A stretch of DNA of 64,000 nucleotides from Nansenia antarctica (lineage: Eukaryota > Chordata > Actinopteri > Argentiniformes > Microstomatidae), in the NCBI GenBank assembly GCA_963989245.1, contig CAXDII010000033.1:1-64000 (forward strand), read 5' to 3'. Of this stretch, positions 37,685 to 50,088 are shown in pieces. Each line of letters begins with the position of its first letter. Positions within the stretch are counted from its first letter, which is position 1. Position numbers and translations under genes: made by a program. A model generated the notes under the pieces. The model was not told the origin of the DNA, did no database searches, and was given only the letters and a program-made list of their open reading frames with translations.

Positions 37685-39019
37685 GCCTTTTGCTCAAAAG
37701 TGATCAACGTTTCGTTTTCAGAGTCTCTTTTGACAATCTCTTCGAGAGCTGTTTTCAGTCATTAACAGAGCTGTTCTGAAAGTGTCCAAGCGGCCTGTTC
37801 TTAGAGTGGACTGTTTTTTGCATTCGTTCTCAAGTTATATCAAACTATTAAAGTGTTGTTTTCTGCCTTTCACGAGCACATTTTGACTTGTTGTTGAATA
37901 ATCCTATAATGTAACTCTAAATGACAATCAGAGCAACTTGAATTGCGTGTGTGCAGCCTTTTGCTCAAAAGTGATCAACGTTTCGTTTTCGGAGTCTCTT
38001 TTGACAATCTCTTCGAGAGCTGTTTTCAGTCATTAACAGAGCTGTTCTGAAAGTGTCCAAGCGGCCTGTTCTTAGAGTGGACTGTTTTTTGCATTCGTTC
38101 TCAAGTTCTATCAGTGTTGTTTTCTGCCTTTCACGAGCACATTTTGACTTGTTGTTGAATAATCCTATAATGTAACTCTAAATGACAATCAGAGCAACTT
38201 GAATTGCGTGTGTGCAGCCTTTTGCTCAAAAGTGATCAACGTTTCGTTTTCGGAGTCTCTTTTGACAATCTCTTCGAGAGCTGTTTTCAGTCATTAACAG
38301 AGCTGTTCTGAAAGTGTCCAAGCGGCCTGTTCTTAGAGTGGACTGTTTTTTGCATTCGTTCTCAAGTTATATCAAACTATCAAAGTGTTGTTTTCTGCCT
38401 TTCACGAGCACATTTTGACTTGTTGTTGAATAATCCTATAATGTAACTCTAAATGACAATCAGAGCAACTTGAATTGCGTGTGTGCAGCCTTTTGCTCAA
38501 AAGTGATCAACGTTTCGTTTTCGGAGTCTCTTTTGACAATCTCTTCGAGAGCTGTTTTCAGTCATTAACAGAGCTGTTCTGAAAGTGTCCAAGCGGCCTG
38601 TTCTTAGAGTGGACTGTGTTTTGCATTCGTTCTCAAGTTATATCAAACTATCAAAGTGTTGTTTTCTGCCTTTCACGAGCACATTTTGACTTGTTGTTGA
38701 ATAATCCTATAATGTAACTCTAAATGACAATCAGAGCAACTTGAATTGCGTGTGTGCAGCCTTTTGCTCAAAAGTGATCAACGTTTCGTTTTCGGAGTCT
38801 CTTTTGACAATCTCTTCGAGAGCTGTTTTCAGTCATTAACAGAGCTGTTCTGAAAGTGTCCAAGCGGCCTGTTCTTAGAGTGGACTGTTTTTTGCATTCG
38901 TTCTCAAGTTCTATCAGTGTTGTTTTCTGCTTTTCTAGAGCACATTTTGACTTGTTGCTGAATGCTCCTATAATGTAACTCTAAATGACAATCAGAGCAA
39001 CTTGAATTGCGTGTGTGCA
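37685..39019 (+). repeat. TATTAAAG / deletion / plain / TGTG / deletion group
   Basis: Five monomers: CAGAG/TATTAAAG (37685); deletion type 1, otherwise consensus (37956); plain (38217); TGTGTTTTGC (38488); deletion type 2, with CTTTTCTAGAGC and TTGCTGAATGCTCC (38759). Both types of deletion monomer first appear here. Confidence 0.9.
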
Positions 39020-39561
39020 GCCTTTTGCTCAAAAGTGATCAACGTTTCGTTTTCGGAGTCTCTTTTGACAATCTCTTCGAGAGCTGTTTTCAGTCATTAA
39101 CAGAGCTGTTCTGAAAGTGTCCAAGCGGCCTGTTCTTAGAGTGGACTGTTTTTTGCATTCGTTCTCAAGTTATATCAAACTATCAAAGTGTTGTTTTCTG
39201 CCTTTCACGAGCACATTTTGACTTGTTGTTGAATAATCCTATAATGTAACTCTAAATGACAATCAGAGCAACTTGAATTGCGTGTGTGCAGCCTTTTGCT
39301 CAAAAGTGATCAACGTTTCGTTTTCGGAGTCTCTTTTGACAATCTCTTCGAGAGCTGTTTTCAGTCATTAACAGAGCTGTTCTGAAAGTGTCCAAGCGGC
39401 CTGTTCTTAGAGTGGACTGTTTTTTGCATTCGTTCTCAAGTTATATCAAACTATCAAAGTGTTGTTTTCTGCCTTTCACGAGCACATTTTGACTTGTTGT
39501 TGAATAATCCTATAATGTAACTCTAAATGACAATCAGAGCAACTTGAATTGCGTGTGTGCA

Positions 39562-39832
39562 GCCTTTTGCTCAAAAGTGATCAACGTTTCGTTTTCGGAG
39601 TCTCTTTTGACAATCTCATCGAGAGCTGTTTTCAGTCATTAACTGAGCTCTTCTGAAAGTCTCCAAGCGGCCTGTTCTTAGAGTGGACTGTTTTTTGCAT
39701 TCGTTCTCAAGTTATATCAAACTATCAAAGTGTTGTTTTCTGCCTTTCACGAGCACATTTTGACTTGTTGTTGAATAATCCTATAATGTAACTCTAAATG
39801 ACAATCAGAACAACTTGAATTGCGTGTGTGCA
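39562..39832 (+). repeat. Divergent monomer type H, first copy
   Basis: Linked changes: CTCATCGAG, AACTGAGCTC, GTCTCC and CAGAACAAC. The later copies (50892, 52498, 55469, 60337) have one more change, CTCTTTTGAAAG in place of CTCTTCTGAAAG, so this copy looks like the earlier state. Confidence 0.88.
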
Positions 39833-40374
39833 GCCTTTTGCTCAAAAGTGATCAACGTTTCGTTTTCAGAGTCTCTTTTGACAATCTCTTCGAGAGCTGT
39901 TTTCAGTCATTAACAGAGCTGTTCTGAAAGTGTCCAAGCGGCCTGTTCTTAGAGTGGACTGTTTTTTGCATTCGTTCTCAAGTTATATCAAACTATCAAA
40001 GTGTTGTTTTCTGCCTTTCACGAGCACATTTTGACTTGTTGTTGAATAATCCTATAATGTAACTCTAAATGACAATCAGAGCAACTTGAATTGCGTGTGT
40101 GCAGCCTTTTGCTCAAAAGTGATCAACGTTTCGTTTTCGGAGTCTCTTTTGACAATCTCTTCGAGAGCTGTTTTCAGTCATTAACAGAGCTGTTCTGAAA
40201 GTGTCCAAGCGGCCTGTTCTTAGAGTGGACTGTTTTTTGCATTCGTTCTCAAGTTATATCAAACTATCAAAGTGTTGTTTTCTGCCTTTCACGAGCACAT
40301 TTTGACTTGTTGTTGAATAATCCTATAATGTAACTCTAAATGACAATCAGAGCAACTTGAATTGCGTGTGTGCA

Positions 40375-41719
40375 GCCTTTTGCTCAAAAGTGATCAACGT
40401 TTCGTTTTCAGAGTCTCTTTTGACAATCTCTTCGAGAGCTGTTTTCAGTCATTAACAGAGCTGTTCTGAAAGTGTCCAAGCGGCCTGTTCTTAGAGTGGA
40501 CTGTTTTTTGCATTCGTTCTCAAGTTATATCAAACTATTAAAGTGTTGTTTTCTGCCTTTCACGAGCACATTTTGACTTGTTGTTGAATAATCCTATAAT
40601 GTAACTCTAAATGACAATCAGAGCAACTTGAATTGCGTGTGTGCAGCCTTTTGCTCAAAAGTGATCAACGTTTCGTTTTCGGAGTCTCTTTTGACAATCT
40701 CTTCGAGAGCTGTTTTCAGTCATTAACAGAGCTGTTCTGAAAGTGTCCAAGCGGCCTGTTCTTAGAGTGGACTGTTTTTTGCATTCGTTCTCAAGTTATA
40801 TCAAACTATCAAAGTGTTGTTTTCTGCCTTTCACGAGCACATTTTGACTTGTTGTTGAATAATCCTATAATGTAACTCTAAATGACAATCAGAGCAACTT
40901 GAATTGCGTGTGTGCAGCCTTTTGCTCAAAAGTGATCAACGTTTCGTTTTCGGAGTCTCTTTTGACAATCTCTTCGAGAGCTGTTTTCAGTCATTAACAG
41001 AGCTGTTCTGAAAGTGTCCAAGCGGCCTGTTCTTAGAGTGGACTGTGTTTTGCATTCGTTCTCAAGTTATATCAAACTATCAAAGTGTTGTTTTCTGCCT
41101 TTCACGAGCACATTTTGACTTGTTGTTGAATAATCCTATAATGTAACTCTAAATGACAATCAGAGCAACTTGAATTGCGTGTGTGCAGCCTTTTGCTCAA
41201 AAGTGATCAACGTTTCGTTTTCGGAGTCTCTTTTGACAATCTCTTCGAGAGCTGTTTTCAGTCATTAACAGAGCTGTTCTGAAAGTGTCCAAGCGGCCTG
41301 TTCTTAGAGTGGACTGTTTTTTGCATTCGTTCTCAAGTTCTATCAGTGTTGTTTTCTGCTTTTCTAGAGCACATTTTGACTTGTTGCTGAATGCTCCTAT
41401 AATGTAACTCTAAATGACAATCAGAGCAACTTGAATTGCGTGTGTGCAGCCTTTTGCTCAAAAGTGATCAACGTTTCGTTTTCGGAGTCTCTTTTGACAA
41501 TCTCTTCGAGAGCTGTTTTCAGTCATTAACAGAGCTGTTCTGAAAGTGTCCAAGCGGCCTGTTCTTAGAGTGGACTGTTTTTTGCATTCGTTCTCAAGTT
41601 ATATCAAACTATCAAAGTGTTGTTTTCTGCCTTTCACGAGCACATTTTGACTTGTTGTTGAATAATCCTATAATGTAACTCTAAATGACAATCAGAGCAA
41701 CTTGAATTGCGTGTGTGCA
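40375..41719 (+). repeat. 5-monomer group, 1345 bp
   Basis: Order: CAGAG/TATTAAAG (40375), plain (40646), TGTG (40917), deletion type 2 (41188), plain (41449). The following group has the same total length but one more plain monomer before TGTG and none after the deletion monomer. Confidence 0.85.
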
Positions 41720-43064
41720 GCCTTTTGCTCAAAAGTGATCAACGTTTCGTTTTCAGAGTCTCTTTTGACAATCTCTTCGAGAGCTGTTTTCAGTCATTAA
41801 CAGAGCTGTTCTGAAAGTGTCCAAGCGGCCTGTTCTTAGAGTGGACTGTTTTTTGCATTCGTTCTCAAGTTATATCAAACTATTAAAGTGTTGTTTTCTG
41901 CCTTTCACGAGCACATTTTGACTTGTTGTTGAATAATCCTATAATGTAACTCTAAATGACAATCAGAGCAACTTGAATTGCGTGTGTGCAGCCTTTTGCT
42001 CAAAAGTGATCAACGTTTCGTTTTCGGAGTCTCTTTTGACAATCTCTTCGAGAGCTGTTTTCAGTCATTAACAGAGCTGTTCTGAAAGTGTCCAAGCGGC
42101 CTGTTCTTAGAGTGGACTGTTTTTTGCATTCGTTCTCAAGTTATATCAAACTATCAAAGTGTTGTTTTCTGCCTTTCACGAGCACATTTTGACTTGTTGT
42201 TGAATAATCCTATAATGTAACTCTAAATGACAATCAGAGCAACTTGAATTGCGTGTGTGCAGCCTTTTGCTCAAAAGTGATCAACGTTTCGTTTTCGGAG
42301 TCTCTTTTGACAATCTCTTCGAGAGCTGTTTTCAGTCATTAACAGAGCTGTTCTGAAAGTGTCCAAGCGGCCTGTTCTTAGAGTGGACTGTTTTTTGCAT
42401 TCGTTCTCAAGTTATATCAAACTATCAAAGTGTTGTTTTCTGCCTTTCACGAGCACATTTTGACTTGTTGTTGAATAATCCTATAATGTAACTCTAAATG
42501 ACAATCAGAGCAACTTGAATTGCGTGTGTGCAGCCTTTTGCTCAAAAGTGATCAACGTTTCGTTTTCGGAGTCTCTTTTGACAATCTCTTCGAGAGCTGT
42601 TTTCAGTCATTAACAGAGCTGTTCTGAAAGTGTCCAAGCGGCCTGTTCTTAGAGTGGACTGTGTTTTGCATTCGTTCTCAAGTTATATCAAACTATCAAA
42701 GTGTTGTTTTCTGCCTTTCACGAGCACATTTTGACTTGTTGTTGAATAATCCTATAATGTAACTCTAAATGACAATCAGAGCAACTTGAATTGCGTGTGT
42801 GCAGCCTTTTGCTCAAAAGTGATCAACGTTTCGTTTTCGGAGTCTCTTTTGACAATCTCTTCGAGAGCTGTTTTCAGTCATTAACAGAGCTGTTCTGAAA
42901 GTGTCCAAGCGGCCTGTTCTTAGAGTGGACTGTTTTTTGCATTCGTTCTCAAGTTCTATCAGTGTTGTTTTCTGCTTTTCTAGAGCACATTTGGACTTGT
43001 TGCTGAATGCTCCTATAATGTAACTCTAAATGACAATCAGAGCAACTTGAATTGCGTGTGTGCA
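41720..43064 (+). repeat. 5-monomer group, 1345 bp, second
   Basis: Order: CAGAG/TATTAAAG (41720), plain (41991), plain (42262), TGTG (42533), deletion type 3 (42804). Type 3 is type 2 plus CATTTGGAC. Confidence 0.85.
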
Positions 43065-44128
43065 GCCTTTTGCTCAAAAGTGATCAACGTTTCGTTTTCG
43101 GAGTCTCTTTTGACAATCTCTTCGAGAGCTGTTTTCAGTCATTAACAGAGCTGTTCTGAAAGTGTCCAAGCGGCCTGTTCTTAGAGTGGACTGTGTTTTG
43201 CATTCGTTCTCAAGTTATATCAAACTATCAAAGTGTTGTTTTCTGCCTTTCACGAGCACATTTTGACTTGTTGTTGAATAATCCTATAATGTAACTCTAA
43301 ATGACAATCAGAGCAACTTGAATTGCGTGTGTGCAGCCTTTTGCTCAAAAGTGATCAACGTTTCGTTTTCGGAGTCTCTTTTGACAATCTCTTCGAGAGC
43401 TGTTTTCAGTCATTAACAGAGCTGTTCTGAAAGTGTCCAAGCGGCCTGTTCTTAGAGTGGACTGTTTTTTGCATTCGTTCTCAAGTTCTATCAGTGTTGT
43501 TTTCTGCTTTTCTAGAGCACATTTGGACTTGTTGCTGAATGCTCCTATAATGTAACTCTAAATGACAATCAGAGCAACTTGAATTGCGTGTGTGCAGCCT
43601 TTTGCTCAAAAGTGATCAACGTTTCGTTTTCGGAGTCTCTTTTGACAATCTCTTCGAGAGCTGTTTTCAGTCATTAACAGAGCTGTTCTGAAAGTGTCCA
43701 AGCGGCCTGTTCTTAGAGTGGACTGTTTTTTGCATTCGTTGTCAAGTTATATCAAACTATCAAAGTGTTGTTTTCTGCCTTTCACGAGCACATTTTGACT
43801 TGTTGTTGAATAATCCTATAATGTAACTCTAAATGACAATCAGAGCAACTTGAATTGCGTGTGTGCAGCCTTTTGCTCAAAAGTGATCAACGTTTCGTTT
43901 TCGGAGTCTCTTTTGACAATCTCTTCGAGAGCTGTTTTCAGTCATTAACAGAGCTGTTCTGAAAGTGTCCAAGCGGCCTGTTCTTAGAGTGGACTGTTTT
44001 TTGCATTCGTTCTCAAGTTCTATCAGTGTTGTTTTCTGCTTTTCTAGAGCACATTTGGACTTGTTGCTGAATGCTCCTATAATGTAACTCTAAATGACAA
44101 TCAGAGCAACTTGAATTGCGTGTGTGCA
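42533..44128 (+). repeat. Three tandem 532-bp dimers
   Basis: Each dimer is a 271-bp monomer followed by a 261-bp type 3 deletion monomer: 42533-43064, 43065-43596 and 43597-44128. The first two begin with TGTGTTTTGC; the third begins with a consensus T run and a private CGTTGTCAAG. CATTTGGAC is found only in these three deletion monomers. Confidence 0.92.
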
Positions 44129-44399
44129 GCCTTTTGCTCAAAAGTGATCAACGTTTCGTTTTCGGAGTCTCTTTTGACAATCTCTTCGAGAGCTGTTTTC
44201 AGTCATTAACAGAGCTGTTCTGAAAGTGTCCAAGCGGCCTGTTCTTAGAGTGGACTGTTTTTTGCATTCGTTCTCAAGTTATATCAAACTATCAAAGTGT
44301 TGTTTTCTGCCTTTCACGAGCACATTTTGACTTGTTGTTGAATAATCCTATAATGTAACTCTAAATGACAATCAGAGCAACTTGAATTGCGTGTGTGCA

Positions 44400-45202
44400 G
44401 CCTTTTGCTCAAAAGTGATCAACGTTTCGTTTTCAGAGTCTCTTTTGACAATCTCTTCGAGAGCTGTTTTCAGTCATTAACAGAGCTGTTCTGAAAGTGT
44501 CCAAGCGGCCTGTTCTTAGAGTGGACTGTTTTTTGCATTCGTTCTCAAGTTATATCAAACTATTAAAGTGTTGTTTTCTGCCTTTCACGAGCACATTTTG
44601 ACTTGTTGTTGAATAATCCTATAATGTAACTCTAAATGACAATCAGAGCAACTTGAATTGCGTGTGTGCAGCCTTTTGCTCAAAAGTGATCAACGTTTCG
44701 TTTTCGGAGTCTCTTTTGACAATCTCTTCGAGAGCTGTTTTCAGTCATTAACAGAGCTGTTCTGAAAGTGTCCAAGCGGCCTGTTCTTAGAGTGGACTGT
44801 TTTTTGCATTCGTTCTCAAGTTCTATCAGTGTTGTTTTCTGCCTTTCACGAGCACATTTTGACTTGTTGTTGAATAATCCTATAATGTAACTCTAAATGA
44901 CAATCAGAGCAACTTGAATTGCGTGTGTGCAGCCTTTTGCTCAAAAGTGATCAACGTTTCGTTTTCAGAGTCTCTTTTGACAATCTCTTCGAGAGCTGTT
45001 TTCAGTCATTAACAGAGCTGTTCTGAAAGTGTCCAAGCGGCCTGTTCTTAGAGTGGACTGTTTTTTGCATTCGTTCTCAAGTTATATCAAACTATCAAAG
45101 TGTTGTTTTCTGCCTTTCACGAGCACATTTTGACTTGTTGTTGAATAATCCTATAATGTAACTCTAAATGACAATCAGAGCAACTTGAATTGCGTGTGTG
45201 CA
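44400..45202 (+). repeat. TATTAAAG / deletion type 1 / CAGAG trimer
   Basis: 44400, 44671 (261 bp) and 44932. It is the early form of the four-monomer cassette that dominates zone 6; the third monomer here lacks the CGTCCTCAAG change that marks it there. Confidence 0.85.
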
Positions 45203-48200
45203 GCCTTTTGCTCAAAAGTGATCAACGTTTCGTTTTCGGAGTCTCTTTTGACAATCTCTTCGAGAGCTGTTTTCAGTCATTAACAGAGCTGTTCTGAAAG
45301 TGTCCAAGCGGCCTGTTCTTAGAGTGGACTGTTTTTTGCATTCGTTCTCAAGTTATATCAAACTATCAAAGTGTTGTTTTCTGCCTTTCACGAGCACATG
45401 TTGACTTGTTGTTGAATAATCCTATAATGTAACTCTAAATGACAATCAGAGCAACTTGAATTGCGTGTGTGCAGCCTTTTGCTCAAAAGTGATCAACGTT
45501 TCGTTTTCAGAGTCTCTTTTGACAATCTCTTCGAGAGCTGTTTTCAGTCATTAACAGAGCTGTTCTGAAAGTGTCCAAGCGGCCTGTTCTTAGAGTGGAC
45601 TGTTTTTTGCATTCGTTCTCAAGTTATATCAAACTATCAAAGTGTTGTTTTCTGCCTTTCACGAGCACATTTTGACTTGTTGTTGAATAATCCTATAATG
45701 TAACTCTAAATGACAATCAGAGCAACTTGAATTGCGTGTGTGCAGCCTTTTGCTCAAAAGTGATCAACGTTTCGTTTTCGGAGTCTCTTTTGACAATCTC
45801 TTCGAGAGCTGTTTTCAGTCATTAACAGAGCTGTTCTGAAAGTGTCCAAGCGGCCTGTTCTTAGAGTGGACTGTTTTTTGCATTCGTTCTCAAGTTATAT
45901 CAAACTATCAAAGTGTTGTTTTCTGCCTTTCACGAGCACATTTTGACTTGTTGTTGAATAATCCTATAATGTAACTCTAAATGACAATCAGAGCAACTTG
46001 AATTGCGTGTGTGCAGCCTTTTGCTCAAATGTGATCAACGTTTCGTTTTCGGAGTCTCTTTTGACAATCTCTTCGAGAGCTGTTTTCAGTCATTAAAAGA
46101 GCTGTTCTGAAAGTGTCCAAGCGGCCTGTTCTTAGAGTGGACTGTTTTTTGCATTCGTTCTCAAGTTATATCAAACTATCAAAGTGTTGTTTTCTGCCTT
46201 TCACGAGCACATTTTGACTTGTTGTTGAATAATCCTATAATGTAACTCTAAATGACAATCAGAGCAACTTGAATTGCGTGTGTGCAGCCTTTTGCTCAAA
46301 AGTGATCAACGTTTCGTTTTCGGAGTCTCTTTTGACAATCTCTTCGAGAGCTGTTTTCAGTCATTAACAGAGCTGTTCTGAAAGTGTCCAAGCGGCCTGT
46401 TCTTAGAGTGGACTGTGTTTTTTGCATTCGTTCTCAAGTTATATCAAACTATCAAAGTGTTGTTTTCTGCCTTTCACGAGCACATTTTGACTTGTTGTTG
46501 AATAATCCTATAATGTAACTCTAAATGACAATCAGAGCAACTTGAATTGCGTGTGTGCAGCCTTTTGCTCAAAAGTGATCAACGTTTCGTTTTCAGAGTC
46601 TCTTTTGACAATCTCTTCGAGAGCTGTTTTCAGTCATTAACAGAGCTGTTCTGAAAGTGTCCAAGCGGCCTGTTCTTAGAGTGGACTGTTTTTTGCATTC
46701 GTTCTCAAGTTATATCAAACTATCAAAGTGTTGTTTTCTGCCTTTCACGAGCACATGTTGACTTGTTGTTGAATAATCCTATAATGTAACTCTAAATGAC
46801 AATCAGAGCAACTTGAATTGCGTGTGTGCAGCCTTTTGCTCAAAAGTGATCAACGTTTCGTTTTCAGAGTCTCTTTTGACAATCTCTTCGAGAGCTGTTT
46901 TCAGTCATTAACAGAGCTGTTCTGAAAGTGTCCAAGCGGCCTGTTCTTAGAGTGGACTGTTTTTTGCATTCGTTCTCAAGTTATATCAAACTATCAAAGT
47001 GTTGTTTTCTGCCTTTCACGAGCACATTTTGACTTGTTGTTGAATAATCCTATAATGTAACTCTAAATGACAATCAGAGCAACTTGAATTGCGTGTGTGC
47101 AGCCTTTTGCTCAAAAGTGATCAACGTTTCGTTTTCGGAGTCTCTTTTGACAATCTCTTCGAGAGCTGTTTTCAGTCATTAACAGAGCTGTTCTGAAAGT
47201 GTCCAAGCGGCCTGTTCTTAGAGTGGACTGTTTTTTGCATTCGTTCTCAAGTTATATCAAACTATCAAAGTGTTGTTTTCTGCCTTTCACGAGCACATGT
47301 TGACTTGTTGTTGAATAATCCTATAATGTAACTCTAAATGACAATCAGAGCAACTTGAATTGCGTGTGTGCAGCCTTTTGCTCAAAAGTGATCAACGTTT
47401 CGTTTTCAGAGTCTCTTTTGACAATCTCTTCGAGAGCTGTTTTCAGTCATTAACAGAGCTGTTCTGAAAGTGTCCAAGCGGCCTGTTCTTAGAGTGGACT
47501 GTTTTTTGCATTCGTTCTCAAGTTATATCAAACTATCAAAGTGTTGTTTTCTGCCTTTCACGAGCACATTTTGACTTGTTGTTGAATAATCCTATAATGT
47601 AACTCTAAATGACAATCAGAGCAACTTGAATTGCGTGTGTGCAGCCTTTTGCTCAAAAGTGATCAACGTTTCGTTTTCAGAGTCTCTTTTGACAATCTCT
47701 TCGAGAGCTGTTTTCAGTCATTAACAGAGCTGTTCTGAAAGTGTCCAAGCGGCCTGTTCTTAGAGTGGACTGTTTTTTGCATTCGTTCTCAAGTTATATC
47801 AAACTATCAAAGTGTTGTTTTCTGCCTTTCACGAGCACATTTTGACTTGTTGTTGAATAATCCTATAATGTAACTCTAAATGACAATCAGAGCAACTTGA
47901 ATTGCGTGTGTGCAGCCTTTTGCTCAAAAGTGATCAACGTTTCGTTTTCGGAGTCTCTTTTGACAATCTCTTCGAGAGCTGTTTTCAGTCATTAACAGAG
48001 CTGTTCTGAAAGTGTCCAAGCGGCCTGTTCTTAGAGTGGACTGTGTTTTTTGCATTCGTTCTCAAGTTATATCAAACTATCAAAGTGTTGTTTTCTGCCT
48101 TTCACGAGCACATTTTGACTTGTTGTTGAATAATCCTATAATGTAACTCTAAATGACAATCAGAGCAACTTGAATTGCGTGTGTGCAGCCTTTTGCTCAA

Positions 48201-50088
48201 AAGTGATCAACGTTTCGTTTTCAGAGTCTCTTTTGACAATCTCTTCGAGAGCTGTTTTCAGTCATTAACAGAGCTGTTCTGAAAGTGTCCAAGCGGCCTG
48301 TTCTTAGAGTGGACTGTTTTTTGCATTCGTTCTCAAGTTATATCAAACTATCAAAGTGTTGTTTTCTGCCTTTCACGAGCACATTTTGACTTGTTGTTGA
48401 ATAATCCTATAATGTAACTCTAAATGACAATCAGAGCAACTTGAATTGCGTGTGTGCAGCCTTTTGCTCAAAAGTGATCAACGTTTCGTTTTCGGAGTCT
48501 CTTTTGACAATCTCTTCGAGAGCTGTTTTCAGTCATTAACAGAGCTGTTCTGAAAGTGTCCAAGCGGCCTGTTCTTAGAGTGGACTGTTTTTTGCATTCG
48601 TTCTCAAGTTATATCAAACTATCAAAGTGTTGTTTTCTGCCTTTCACGAGCACATTTTGACTTGTTGTTGAATAATCCTATAATGTAACTCTAAATGACA
48701 ATCAGAGCAACTTGAATTGCGTGTGTGCAGCCTTTTGCTCAAAAGTGATCAACGTTTCGTTTTCAGAGTCTCTTTTGACAATCTCTTCGAGAGCTGTTTT
48801 CAGTCATTAACAGAGCTGTTCTGAAAGTGTCCAAGCGGCCTGTTCTTAGAGTGGACTGTGTTTTTTGCATTCGTTCTCAAGTTATATCAAACTATCAAAG
48901 TGTTGTTTTCTGCCTTTCACGAGCACATTTTGACTTGTTGTTGAATAATCCTATAATGTAACTCTAAATGACAATCAGAGCAACTTGAATTGCGTGTGTG
49001 CAGCCTTTTGCTCAAAAGTGATCAACGTTTCGTTTTCAGAGTCTCTTTTGACAATCTCTTCGAGAGCTGTTTTCAGTCATTAACAGAGCTGTTCTGAAAG
49101 TGTCCAAGCGGCCTGTTCTTAGAGTGGACTGTTTTTTGCATTCGTTCTCAAGTTATATCAAACTATCAAAGTGTTGTTTTCTGCCTTTCACGAGCACATT
49201 TTGACTTGTTGTTGAATAATCCTATAATGTAACTCTAAATGACAATCAGAGCAACTTGAATTGCGTGTGTGCAGCCTTTTGCTCAAAAGTGATCAACGTT
49301 TCGTTTTCGGAGTCTCTTTTGACAATCTCTTCGAGAGCTGTTTTCAGTCATTAACAGAGCTGTTCTGAAAGTGTCCAAGCGGCCTGTTCTTAGAGTGGAC
49401 TGTGTTTTGCATTCGTTCTCAAGTTATATCAAACTATCAAAGTGTTGCTTTCTGCCTTTCACGAGCACATTTTGACTTGTTGTTGAATAATCCTATAATG
49501 TAACTCTAAATGACAATCAGAGCAACTTGAATTGCGTGTGTGCAGCCTTTTGCTCAAAAGTGATCAATGTTTCGTTTTCGGAGTCTCTTTTGACAATCTC
49601 TTCGAGAGCTGTTTTCAGTCATTAACAGAGCTGTTCTGAAAGTGTCCAAGCGGCCTGTTCTTAGAGTGGACTGTGTTTTTTGCATTCGTTCTCAAGTTAT
49701 ATCAAACTATCAAAGTGTTGTTTTCTGCCTTTCACGAGCACATTTTGACTTGTTGTTGAATAATCCTATAATGTAACTCTAAATGACAATCAGAGCAACT
49801 TGAATTGCGTGTGTGCAGCCTTTTGCTCAAAAGTGATCAACGTTTCGTTTTCAGAGTCTCTTTTGACAATCTCTTCGAGAGCTGTTTTCAGTCATTAACA
49901 GAGCTGTTCTGAAAGTGTCCAAGCGGCCTGTTCTTAGAGTGGACTGTTTTTTGCATTCGTTCTCAAGTTATATCAAACTATCAAAGTGTTGTTTTCTGCC
50001 TTTCACGAGCACATTTTGACTTGTTGTTGAATAATCCTATAATGTAACTCTAAATGACAATCAGAGCAACTTGAATTGCGTGTGTGCA
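45203..50088 (+). repeat. Zone 5: CACATGTTG and insertion monomers
   Basis: 18 monomers (M168-M185). CACATGTTGAC occurs only at 45203, 46560 and 47102, each followed by a CAGAG monomer. TTAAAAGAG followed by an insertion monomer (46016, 46287) recalls zone 2. Insertion monomers lie at 46287, 47915, 48730 and 49545. The last TGTGTTTTGC monomer (49274) has a private GTTGCTTTCTG, and 49545 has CAATGTTTCG. Confidence 0.85.
48730..49002 (+). repeat. CAGAG monomer with 2-bp insertion
   Basis: This is the only one of the 18 insertion monomers that also carries CAGAG; the others have CGGAG or GCTGAG. It is probably a hybrid of two monomer types. Confidence 0.65.

Larger units (their letters stand above)
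36330..45202 (+). repeat. Zone 4: 10-bp-deletion monomers and 532-bp dimers
   Basis: 33 monomers (M135-M167). Eight of the first nine monomers are unremarkable or carry single changes (GTCTTTTG start at 36330; CGCTTTCAGAG at 36601 and 36872, a local duplication). From 37685 on the zone is built from TATTAAAG monomers, TGTGTTTTGC monomers and 261-bp deletion monomers. Deletion monomers start at 37956, 38759, 41188, 42804, 43336, 43868 and 44671. Confidence 0.9.
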
